A DNA stretch of 15,580 nucleotides from contig JBCBST010000077.1 of NCBI GenBank assembly GCA_039819115.1, positions 1 through 15,580 on the forward strand, written 5' to 3'. Numbering within the stretch: the first letter of the stretch is position 1; every line of letters begins with the position of its first letter. Source of the stretch: JBCBST01 sp039819115. Lineage in GTDB: Bacteria > Bacteroidota > Rhodothermia > Balneolales > Balneolaceae. Position numbers and translations under genes: made by a program. Under the pieces are notes generated by a model, which was given only the letters and a program-made list of their open reading frames with translations, searched no databases and was not told the origin of the DNA. Below are positions 7,031-14,306 of this stretch, one piece after another.

Positions 7031-8128
7031 CTACAACGAGCTATACCGGGCACCTGTCCAGGAAGAGTCGCTCTCAAACGTTCTTCCCATAGCCCGAAAT
7101 TGGCGTATAAATCGAAGTTTTTTCTGCACAGCTGGTGCAAATTGCCAGTATTCCACCATAAACAGCCGGTCTGAATCGGGATCGTAATAGGTGAAATTAA
7201 CGAAAGGACCTCCCATGGCCGCCTTCTCCATCCTCCAGGTTCCCAGGGTTTCATAACCCAGAAGACGATCCTTTTGGAAACTTGTCGTTTCAACAGGTCT
7301 TCGGTATTCCGTGGTCACATACGTTGAATCCCTGGAACCGCGCAGATAGATTTGCAATAGTGAATCGCGGGTGGTGTTAATCCATTCGTTATCCAAAAAT
7401 GATATATCCGATACATCATCCTTCCACCAAACCCACATACGACGTTCATTATCAGGCAGAATGCGGCTGTACGCCATAAAATCGGTTGAGTCGGATGTTT
7501 TTATGTAATCGTGCTGTATCCGTACCTTAAAACCATGGTCATCCCATAATGAGTCGGAATACTGTATCTGCTCCTTTTTCTCATATACAAAGTATTCCCA
7601 CCGCTTGAGCTCCTTATTAAGCATGTTAGATAAAATGGCTTCTGACGTATTCGTAATCTTATCAGCAAGAGCAGAGTCTGACGTAGAGCTCAGAATGAGC
7701 ACATACTGGTCACGGTACCATTGATCTTCAACCGGGAAGGCAAAACTGCTACCTGAACGAACATCATTCTCGATAGTATCATCCAGAAAAGCCCGAACCT
7801 GGCGACCTACATTGGATTCTTCGTCGATGGGAGCTGCAAAAATCACGTTCTTATAGCTTCGCAGACGTTCCAGCTGCCCCTGAGATCGGATATCGGTAAA
7901 GATCAGGTCGTAGTTGGCTTCTCCGCTCAATGAAGGAACCGTAAAAATGTAACCACCAATGGTGTTGCGTATAGCCTCTGCGGTGGCACTTTCCCACTTT
8001 GTGGAATCCATCACCACCCATACTTCCCGGGTGTCGCCTTTAGCGGGTTGACGAAAATCGCCTTCGCAGGCCGTTAACAGCATTAATAATGAGCAAATAA
8101 ACCCTAAAAACAGAATGTTAGACTTCAT
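7031..8128 (-). CDS. DUF4837-type lipoprotein of unknown function
   Basis: The 365-residue product begins with MKSNILFLGF, a hydrophobic stretch and a lipobox LLTAC (17-21). It is therefore predicted to be an exported lipoprotein anchored through Cys21. The segment REVWVVMDSTKWESATAEAI, the acidic, aromatic-rich body and the tail region FTYYDPDSDRLFMVEYW resemble DUF4837 proteins, a family I associate with Bacteroidota. This is recalled, not searched, and no biochemical function is known to me. The frame extends to 8170, but the extra 14 residues would precede the signal peptide and lie inside trpA, so ATG 8128 was chosen. It overlaps the end of trpA by 11 nt and is followed by bioF after 3 nt, which makes it an operon member despite having no obvious tie to tryptophan or biotin. 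Confidence 0.72.
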   Translation of the reverse strand: MKSNILFLGFICSLLMLLTACEGDFRQPAKGDTREVWVVMDSTKWESATAEAIRNTIGGYIFTVPSLSGEANYDLIFTDIRSQGQLERLRSYKNVIFAAPIDEESNVGRQVRAFLDDTIENDVRSGSSFAFPVEDQWYRDQYVLILSSTSDSALADKITNTSEAILSNMLNKELKRWEYFVYEKKEQIQYSDSLWDDHGFKVRIQHDYIKTSDSTDFMAYSRILPDNERRMWVWWKDDVSDISFLDNEWINTTRDSLLQIYLRGSRDSTYVTTEYRRPVETTSFQKDRLLGYETLGTWRMEKAAMGGPFVNFTYYDPDSDRLFMVEYWQFAPAVQKKLRFIRQFRAMGRTFESDSSWTGARYSSL

Positions 8129-8939
8129 GAGGTTGAGTTGAATGAGTTCCAAATTTGAGTGCATGTACAAAATCGAATACGCGTTGTTTCCAGTCAGGTG
8201 CCGGATAATGATTTTTCACAACATCAATTAACGCACTTCCGACAATAAATCCATCGGCATTTGATGCGATTCGTTGGGCGTCATCATATGATTTAATGCC
8301 AAAACCGATCATCTTCGGATTCCTGGTGATATTCTGGTTTACCCGGTTTATGAAACGGGCAACCGACTGGCTTACTTCTTCCCCATCCCGGGCTCCTGTA
8401 ACCCCGGTAACCGACACACAATACACGAACCCGTTCGATTTTTCGTCGGCCTGTTGCATGCGTTCATCTGTAGAGTTTGGGGCCACCAGGTAGATGATAG
8501 GCAAGTCGTTTTTTGCGGCTTCCTGTTCTATGATCCCACCTTCCTCTATAGGAATGTCGGGCAGTATCAGCCCGTCAGCACCGCAAGCTTTGGCCTGTTC
8601 ACAAAAAGGCCGGACGCCATAATGCAAAACCGGGTTCATGTACCCCATCAGGATGATGGGTATCTGAGAATGTTGACGAACACGCCGAACCATGTCAAAA
8701 ATAAGATCCATGGTGATACCATTTTCAATGGCAATATCGCTGGAATACTGGATGGTAGGCCCGTCAGCCAGGGGATCGGAAAATGGCATACCGAGCTCGA
8801 TCATATCGGCACCAGCTTTTTCAAACCCCAGGATTAAGTCGACGGTGGAATCAAGATCCGGAAAACCGGATGTAAGAAATAAACTAAGGAGCTTTTCTCC
8901 TTCTTTAGCTTGATTGAATGTGTTGACGATCCGATTCAT
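8118..8939 (-). CDS. trpA: Tryptophan synthase alpha chain
   Basis: TrpA splits indole-3-glycerol phosphate into indole and glyceraldehyde-3-phosphate and passes indole through a tunnel to TrpB. The 273-residue TIM barrel shows both catalytic acids: Glu48 in MIELGMPFSDPLADG and Asp59 in the same segment, equivalent to E. coli Glu49 and Asp60. ILMGYMNPVLHYG, GLILPDIPIEE, LVAPNSTDERM and YCVSVTGVTGAR (flexible loop region) follow in the normal order. GFGIKSYDDAQ and ADGFIVGSALID mark the phosphate-binding end. The ATG at 8939 directly abuts the trpB stop with no intervening base. Confidence 0.97.
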   Translation of the reverse strand: MNRIVNTFNQAKEGEKLLSLFLTSGFPDLDSTVDLILGFEKAGADMIELGMPFSDPLADGPTIQYSSDIAIENGITMDLIFDMVRRVRQHSQIPIILMGYMNPVLHYGVRPFCEQAKACGADGLILPDIPIEEGGIIEQEAAKNDLPIIYLVAPNSTDERMQQADEKSNGFVYCVSVTGVTGARDGEEVSQSVARFINRVNQNITRNPKMIGFGIKSYDDAQRIASNADGFIVGSALIDVVKNHYPAPDWKQRVFDFVHALKFGTHSTQPHEV

Positions 8940-10142
8940 CTACACATTCTCCGAAATGGTGCCCATATCTTTATCTCCCCGCCCCGAGCAGTTAATCACC
9001 ACAATCTCGTCTTCGGTGGTTGTAGGCATAAGTTCATCTAACCATGCAAATGCATGTGCTGTTTCTAGCGCTGGAATGATTCCTTCGGTTTTGGAGAGCA
9101 ATTTAACCCCATCCATGGCTTGATTGTCGGTAACAGCGTGGTACGAAACCCGACCGATATCGTGAAGGTGCGAGTGTTCCGGCCCAATACCCGGATAATC
9201 CAGTCCCGCACTGATAGAGTGGGCCAGTTCAATCTGCCCTTGTTCACTCTGGAGAAGGTAACTTAAAGAACCATGCAGTATTCCCGGTGTGCCTTTGGTA
9301 AGTGTTGCCGCCGTTTGGCCTGAATCAACACCATATCCAGCTGCTTCTACTCCAATAATCTTCACCGATCCGTCTTCAATGAACGGATAGAAAAAACCAA
9401 TCGCGTTTGATCCTCCTCCCACACATGCGATAAGATAATCGGGGTTTCTGCCCTCACGCTCAAGGATTTGTCGTTTGGTTTCGTCTCCGATTACACGGTG
9501 GAAGTTACGCACCATCATAGGGTATGGATGCGGACCTACCACAGAACCAATGATGTAAAAGGTATCTTCAACGTTGGTCACCCAGTCTCTGATGGCTTCA
9601 TTTGTAGCATCTTTCAGCGTTTTAGACCCACTTTCGACAGGTCGTACTTCAGCGCCAAGCAGCTTCATCCGGTCTACGTTCAATTTTTGACGAACCGTGT
9701 CTTCAGCACCCATATACACTACGCATTGCATGCCAAACTTTGCACAGGCCGTGGCGGTGGCCACACCATGTTGACCCGCTCCGGTCTCTGCAATAATCCG
9801 GGTTTTACCCATTCGTTTTGCCAACAGGATTTGACCGATCGCGTTGTTGATCTTATGCGCTCCGGTATGGCATAAATCTTCACGCTTCAGGTAAATACGG
9901 GCTTTACCGTAATGCTCGGTTAGCTTATCAGCGAAGGTCAATTTCGTAGGTCTTCCAACGTACTCTTCCAGTAACTGCTGATACTGAGCGATAAATTCAG
10001 GGTCGTCTTTAGCCCGGTTATACTCCTCTTCTAAATCGCGTATGGCCGGAATAAGGATTTCCGGTACAAATTTACCGCCATAGTCGCCAAAGTAACCTCG
10101 ATGATCTGGTGCGGTATAGGTTAAGGTTTTAATACTGCTCAT
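8940..10142 (-). CDS. trpB: Tryptophan synthase beta chain
   Basis: TrpB is the PLP subunit that joins indole and serine to give tryptophan. At 400 residues it has normal TrpB1 length. The N-terminal FGDYGGKFVPE (18-28), the Schiff-base Lys97 in HTGAHKINN, ETGAGQHG with catalytic Glu119 (119-126) and the phosphate-binding GGGSNAIG (242-249) are all present. It belongs to the classical TrpA-dependent type, consistent with trpA next to it, and not to the longer TrpB2 type. It begins after the largest gap in the array (114 nt), so it could have its own promoter. No Shine-Dalgarno sequence precedes the ATG. Confidence 0.97.
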   Translation of the reverse strand: MSSIKTLTYTAPDHRGYFGDYGGKFVPEILIPAIRDLEEEYNRAKDDPEFIAQYQQLLEEYVGRPTKLTFADKLTEHYGKARIYLKREDLCHTGAHKINNAIGQILLAKRMGKTRIIAETGAGQHGVATATACAKFGMQCVVYMGAEDTVRQKLNVDRMKLLGAEVRPVESGSKTLKDATNEAIRDWVTNVEDTFYIIGSVVGPHPYPMMVRNFHRVIGDETKRQILEREGRNPDYLIACVGGGSNAIGFFYPFIEDGSVKIIGVEAAGYGVDSGQTAATLTKGTPGILHGSLSYLLQSEQGQIELAHSISAGLDYPGIGPEHSHLHDIGRVSYHAVTDNQAMDGVKLLSKTEGIIPALETAHAFAWLDELMPTTTEDEIVVINCSGRGDKDMGTISENV

Positions 10143-10256
10143 AATAACCTGTTTAAAACTGTTGGTTCTGGTACAATGTGTGGGTGATCTGTTGATTCAA
10201 GTAGTATCCGGAAGACGGGTAAAAGTACTCATAACAAGGGTGTATTGGAATAAGCG
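10143..10256 (-). other. 114-nt gap between trpF and trpB, possible internal promoter region
   Basis: This is the only sizeable non-coding gap in the leftward array. On the - strand TACTTTTA (10227-10220) matches seven of eight positions if the free positions of TAnnTTTG are counted. It lacks a convincing -33 partner. No hairpin with a T-tract is visible, so a terminator after trpF is not supported. The gap may hold an internal promoter or an untranslated leader for trpB. Confidence 0.3.
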
Positions 10257-10907
10257 TCATGTCTGTGCCTCCCATACTTCCCGGATCCGGTCCATAAACG
10301 TCTCCATTTTCTGAAAATCCTTCAGGCCTGGTTTTTCTTCCAGACTGCTTGACACATCCACAGCAAATGGAGCTACCCGTTCAATGGCCAATTGTACGTT
10401 CTCTTCGTTTAAACCACCGGAAAGAAAAAAGGGTTTGTCAATTAACGAAGTTTTCAGCTTGTCCCAATCAAAGGTTTGGCCGGTCCCTCCCCATGCATCA
10501 TCGATTTTGGTATCGAACAGGTAATAATCAGCCACTTCCCGATAGGCTGAAATCTGCGCCATCAATTCGTCTGTAGTGGTTTTTGGCGTTACATGTATAA
10601 CCTTTATCACCGGTTTTTCAATGAGTTCACAGAATTCCGGAGACTCGTTTCCATGAAGCTGAACCAGATCAATGCCGGTTTCTTTTGCAATGCGGTTCAC
10701 CTCATCCAGGGGATGGTTTACAAATACCCCAACATATTCCGGACCTTCCAGCCAGTTAATCATAACCCCGGCTTCTGCAGGGTCTACATAGCGAGGGCTT
10801 TTTTCATAGAAAATGAATCCCAGATAGTCCACAAACATGCTGGAAGCAAATCGTGCATCTTCAAGATTTGTAATGCCGCACACTTTAACCTTGGTATGTT
10901 CAGCCAT
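10257..10907 (-). CDS. trpF: Phosphoribosylanthranilate isomerase
   Basis: TrpF isomerises N-(5'-phosphoribosyl)anthranilate to CdRP, the third step after chorismate. The 216-residue TIM barrel shows the general base Cys10 in KVCGITNLEDA, DYLGFIFYEKSPRY, LVQLHGNES (82-89), the general acid Asp132 in YLFDTKID, and AWGGTGQTFDW. FLSGGLNEENV (161-171) and VDVSSSLE (183-190) form the phosphate site; the last is slightly unusual, since the family normally reads D-V-S-S-G-V-E. The frame is open back to 10964, but ATG 10907 aligns with family starts, while the upstream extension is basic and lies inside trpC. It overlaps the trpC stop by 8 nt. Confidence 0.94.
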   Translation of the reverse strand: MAEHTKVKVCGITNLEDARFASSMFVDYLGFIFYEKSPRYVDPAEAGVMINWLEGPEYVGVFVNHPLDEVNRIAKETGIDLVQLHGNESPEFCELIEKPVIKVIHVTPKTTTDELMAQISAYREVADYYLFDTKIDDAWGGTGQTFDWDKLKTSLIDKPFFLSGGLNEENVQLAIERVAPFAVDVSSSLEEKPGLKDFQKMETFMDRIREVWEAQT

Positions 10908-11727
10908 GCGCCTGCACCTCCTGTATCTCTTCAGTTTGTTCAATAAGCACTTTAACGGCATCACCGGGATTCGGCTGTCTCATAAAATGTTCACCAATTA
11001 ATGCGGCGTCGATGGAGTGTTCTGCAATAAGCGCGAGATCCCGGCCAGCATTCAGTCCGCTTTCGGAAACCAGAACCACCTCATCAGGTGCTTGGTTAAG
11101 AATGTTAATTCCTTGATGCACATTGACTTTGAATGTTTTCAAATCACGGTTATTTACACCCAGAATCTGAATTCGATCAAATGTGCACCGATCAAAATCG
11201 GACTGATCATAACATTCCACCAGTGCAGATAATCCAAATTCATGAGCCGTATCTATAAGTTCATTGAGCTGCTCACCCTGAGTAATCGCAACAATAATCA
11301 AAACGGCATCGGCACCATATGCTCTTGCTTCTTTAATCTGAAAAGGGTCCACGATAAAATCTTTTCTCAGTAAAGGTAGCTTTACCCTTTTTGAGATGGC
11401 CTCCAGATACTTCAAATCACCTTTAAAGAAAGGAGCATCGGTTAGTACAGAAATAGCTGAAGCTCCTCCTTCTTCATACTGCATGGCAAGATCCACCGGC
11501 GAGAAGTCATCCCGGATTATACCTTTCGAGGGCGATGCCTTCTTCACTTCTGCAATAATGCGTGGAACAAACGCGGGAGTATCCGGTTGTGTAATAGCTG
11601 TTTTAAAATCGAGTCTGGGCTTTTCAAAACCTTCCAAAGTCTCCAGATCAGAAAGACTGAACGCTTGCTTGCGCTTGTTCAAATCGGATCTCGTCTGTTC
11701 TACGATACGATCGAGAATGGTGCTCAT
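10900..11727 (-). CDS. trpC: Indole-3-glycerol phosphate synthase
   Basis: TrpC closes the indole ring, turning CdRP into indole-3-glycerol phosphate. The 275-residue protein is a stand-alone IGPS, not the TrpC-TrpF fusion of enterobacteria, since trpF is separate. Catalytic segments are IIAEVKKASPSKGII (with Glu60, Lys62 and the SPSKG loop), LLRKDFIVDPFQI (Lys122 as probable general acid) and LVSESGL near the C-terminal end of the barrel. LGVNNRDLKTF is also typical. The ATG at 11727 lies 8 nt after the trpD stop, and the 3' end overlaps trpF by 8 nt. Confidence 0.96.
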   Translation of the reverse strand: MSTILDRIVEQTRSDLNKRKQAFSLSDLETLEGFEKPRLDFKTAITQPDTPAFVPRIIAEVKKASPSKGIIRDDFSPVDLAMQYEEGGASAISVLTDAPFFKGDLKYLEAISKRVKLPLLRKDFIVDPFQIKEARAYGADAVLIIVAITQGEQLNELIDTAHEFGLSALVECYDQSDFDRCTFDRIQILGVNNRDLKTFKVNVHQGINILNQAPDEVVLVSESGLNAGRDLALIAEHSIDAALIGEHFMRQPNPGDAVKVLIEQTEEIQEVQAHG

Positions 11728-11735
11728 AGTCGGTA

Positions 11736-12758
11736 CTATACCTTATGTGTTGCAGCTTTAAAACGCTCGAAGAACGCTTTTGCTTTTCCGGTTTCAATAG
11801 CTTCCATAGCTAACGCCTTTGCATCACTTAAGTGTTCCACCTTTCCCGAAGCTTGTATAGCAAAAGTAGCATTAAGTACTACCATGTTCTTTTGTGCTTG
11901 GGTTGAGGTATTATCGAGTATATCGGTAAAGATTTGAGCATTTAACTGAGGATCTCCCCCCGCCAGTGAATCCATATCCACTTTGTTTAACCCGATGGAT
12001 TCCGGATGAAAGGTGATGGATTCAGAAACCATATGCTCTTTAAGTTCAAACATATCGGTAGCACTGGTTAAGCTCACTTCGTCTAATCCATCCTGGGCGT
12101 TAAACGTGTAAGCAAAGTCCGTTTCAAGGTTTGCCAGTATATGAACCATTTTATGGGCCACATCTTTACTGAATGCCCCAATCACATAACGCTTTACCCC
12201 GGCCGGATTCACCAATGGTCCCAGAATATTAAAGAAGGTACGAAAGCCTAAGGCACGGCGGGCAGGCATCACATACTTCATGGCCGGATGGAACATAGGA
12301 GCAAACATAAACGCCATGCCCACTTCGTTAAACACCTGTTCAACCTGCTCCTGTCCCAGCTCAATATTAGCTCCCATAGCTTCAAGAACATCCGCACTTC
12401 CACATTTACTGGAAGCACTACGATTGCCATGCTTTATAACAGGCACCCCTGCCGAAGCTGTTACAACAGCAGATATAGTGGATATATTAAACGTCCCGGA
12501 TTGATCCCCTCCCGTTCCAACTAAATCCACTGCTCTTGTAATATCTACGTTCACAGGAACCACCTTTTCTCGCATCACCTTAACGAAGGCGGTAAGTTCA
12601 TCCACTGATTCCCCTTTAAGACGCATGGCGGTTAAAAAACCAGCTATTTGCTCAGACTCCACTTCTCCGTTCATAATCAGGTTCATGGCCAGCTCAGCTT
12701 CATCAGATGATAAATCCTCAGAAAATGAGAGTTTGTGCAGGAGCTCTTTAAAGGTCAT
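11736..12758 (-). CDS. trpD: Anthranilate phosphoribosyltransferase
   Basis: TrpD transfers phosphoribose from PRPP to anthranilate. The 340-residue length is usual. The PRPP-binding GTGGD (81-85) is followed by TFNIST, KHGNRSASSKCGSADVLEAMG (109-129), the conserved FAPMFHPAMK near 152-161, and RTFFNILGPLVNPA. The metal-binding acidic pair Asp226-Glu227 lies in DGLDEVS. All these appear in the order expected for TrpD. The N-terminal helical domain is complete. The ATG overlaps the trpG stop as ATGA, a typical coupling arrangement, and TrpD is not fused to the amidotransferase. Confidence 0.97.
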   Translation of the reverse strand: MTFKELLHKLSFSEDLSSDEAELAMNLIMNGEVESEQIAGFLTAMRLKGESVDELTAFVKVMREKVVPVNVDITRAVDLVGTGGDQSGTFNISTISAVVTASAGVPVIKHGNRSASSKCGSADVLEAMGANIELGQEQVEQVFNEVGMAFMFAPMFHPAMKYVMPARRALGFRTFFNILGPLVNPAGVKRYVIGAFSKDVAHKMVHILANLETDFAYTFNAQDGLDEVSLTSATDMFELKEHMVSESITFHPESIGLNKVDMDSLAGGDPQLNAQIFTDILDNTSTQAQKNMVVLNATFAIQASGKVEHLSDAKALAMEAIETGKAKAFFERFKAATHKV

Positions 12759-13318
12759 TGATTCAACCAGTTTAGGATTAGTTTTGGGCCTTCTTTAGTC
12801 AGGATGCTTTCGGGGTGGAATTGAATACCTTCAATGGGATGGTTGGTATGCCGGATTCCCTGGATCACACCATCTTCACTTCGAGCCGTTACCTCCAGTT
12901 CCGATGGTATGGTATCCGGATCAAGGATCAGGGAGTGGTACCGGGTGGCCGTAAAATCCTGTTCCACATGCTCGAATAGAGATGCACCATCATGATGAAT
13001 TTGCGAGGTCTTACCATGCATTAATTTGGGGGCGTGTACCACTGATGCTCCAAATACTTCTCCAATCGCCTGATGCCCCAGGCATACCCCTAAAACAGGA
13101 GTTGTACTTCCCATCTCATGGATTACAGCCTTTGTAACACCGGCATTTTCCGGCCGGCCGGGGCCTGGCGAAATAAGAATCCTGGACGGATTAAGGGCGC
13201 GTATTTCTTCCAAAGTCAGTTCATCATTCCGTATTACATGATAGTTATCTGTCTGGGCTGCAATGATATGCACCAGGTTATAGGTAAACGAATCGTAGTT
13301 ATCAATCACTAAAACCAT
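12755..13318 (-). CDS. trpG: Anthranilate synthase glutamine amidotransferase subunit
   Basis: TrpG hydrolyses glutamine and delivers ammonia to TrpE. The 187-residue class I amidotransferase has VIDNYDSFTYNLVH at its start, PGPGRPENAG (51-60) and the nucleophile Cys79 in GVCLGHQAIGE. His168 and Glu170 of FHPESI complete the triad. KLMHGKTS (98-105) fits the TrpG/PabA group. It may also serve aminodeoxychorismate synthase (PabA role), as happens in some bacteria; context favours anthranilate. The frame extends to an ATG at 13336, but ATG 13318 puts the first strand where the family has it and leaves a single base after the trpS stop. It overlaps trpD by 4 nt. Confidence 0.95.
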   Translation of the reverse strand: MVLVIDNYDSFTYNLVHIIAAQTDNYHVIRNDELTLEEIRALNPSRILISPGPGRPENAGVTKAVIHEMGSTTPVLGVCLGHQAIGEVFGASVVHAPKLMHGKTSQIHHDGASLFEHVEQDFTATRYHSLILDPDTIPSELEVTARSEDGVIQGIRHTNHPIEGIQFHPESILTKEGPKLILNWLNQ

Positions 13319-13319
13319 A

Positions 13320-14306
13320 TCAAAAATGACGAACAATTCCGGTTACTTCTCTGATGGGTTGCATCACCTCTTCCGCGCGTGTGCGGGCCCGTTTTCCTCC
13401 TTCCGTTAGCACATCGTGAACATAATCAAGATCGTTCTCTAACGCTTTTCGTCGATCCAGCGCTTCAGCAAAGTAAGAAGTAATCATGGCAAGCAGTTCC
13501 TTTTTTGCATGACCGTATCCATACCCTCCGGCACGATATTTTTCGGCAATTTCAGCTTGTACTTCGGGACTTGCAAACAGCTTAATGAGCGCAAACACAT
13601 GATCGGAATCCGGATCTTTGGGATCCTCTAAGGGGGTGGAGTCGGTTTGTATGGACATCACCTTTGTTTTGAGTTCTTTTCCCTCATCGAAGATGCAAAT
13701 GGTATTACCGTAGCTTTTGCTCATTTTCCGACCATCGGTTCCAGGTACTACCGCTACCGATTTCAGGATATGATCTTCTGGTATCACCAGGTATTCGCCT
13801 TCGTATGCTCTGTTGAACTTTCCGGCCAAATCACGCGTGATTTCGATATTCTGTTTTTGGTCTTCCCCCACAGGGACAATATTGGAATGATAAATCAGAA
13901 TGTCGGCCGCCTGCAGAATGGGATAGGTAAATAACCCGATATTGGGGTTTAAACCTGCACTAACCTTGTCTTTATACGAAACGCCTTTTTCCATCAGGCT
14001 TACCGGACAAAGGGTACCCAGTATCCAAGCCAATTCGGTGACCTGCGGTACATCCGACTGAGCAAAAAACGTCGCTTTTTTGGGGTCTAAGCCCAGTGCC
14101 AGATAGTCGAGGGTAACATTTATCGTGTTCTGATATAGCTGCCGACCATCGGTTACCGAAGTTAATGAATGATAGTTGGCGATAAAGTAGAAGGCATCAC
14201 CCTGATCCTGCATGGCAATATGCTGACGCATAGCGCCAAAATAGTTACCAATATGGAGTACGCCCGAAGGCTGGATACCTGATAATATGGTGTTTGTCTT
14301 GGTCAT
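13320..14306 (-). CDS. trpS: Tryptophanyl-tRNA synthetase
   Basis: TrpS attaches tryptophan to tRNA-Trp. The 328-residue class I synthetase shows SGIQPSGVLHIGNYFGA with the HIGH-type signature HIGN (18-21), and the KMSKS signature at 194-198 in DGRKMSKSYGN. SDVPQVTELAWIL and PVGEDQKQNIEITRDLA (145-161) are typical bacterial TrpS segments, and its length matches the standard housekeeping enzyme. No truncation or damaged motif is seen. Its place is unusual: it lies between trpE and trpG, with its ATG overlapping the trpE stop by 4 nt (ATGA) and its own stop one base from the trpG start. It is therefore expected to be transcribed and perhaps translated together with the biosynthetic genes. Confidence 0.97.
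   Translation of the reverse strand: MTKTNTILSGIQPSGVLHIGNYFGAMRQHIAMQDQGDAFYFIANYHSLTSVTDGRQLYQNTINVTLDYLALGLDPKKATFFAQSDVPQVTELAWILGTLCPVSLMEKGVSYKDKVSAGLNPNIGLFTYPILQAADILIYHSNIVPVGEDQKQNIEITRDLAGKFNRAYEGEYLVIPEDHILKSVAVVPGTDGRKMSKSYGNTICIFDEGKELKTKVMSIQTDSTPLEDPKDPDSDHVFALIKLFASPEVQAEIAEKYRAGGYGYGHAKKELLAMITSYFAEALDRRKALENDLDYVHDVLTEGGKRARTRAEEVMQPIREVTGIVRHF

Noticed and set aside
9468..9875. A 135-codon + strand frame inside trpB
   Set aside because: It is antisense to the catalytic core of trpB, and the translation has no recognisable domain.
10908..10964. Extended N-terminus of TrpF starting at 10964
   Set aside because: The extra 19 residues are a basic stretch read from within trpC, and ATG 10907 places the KVCGIT motif at the usual position.
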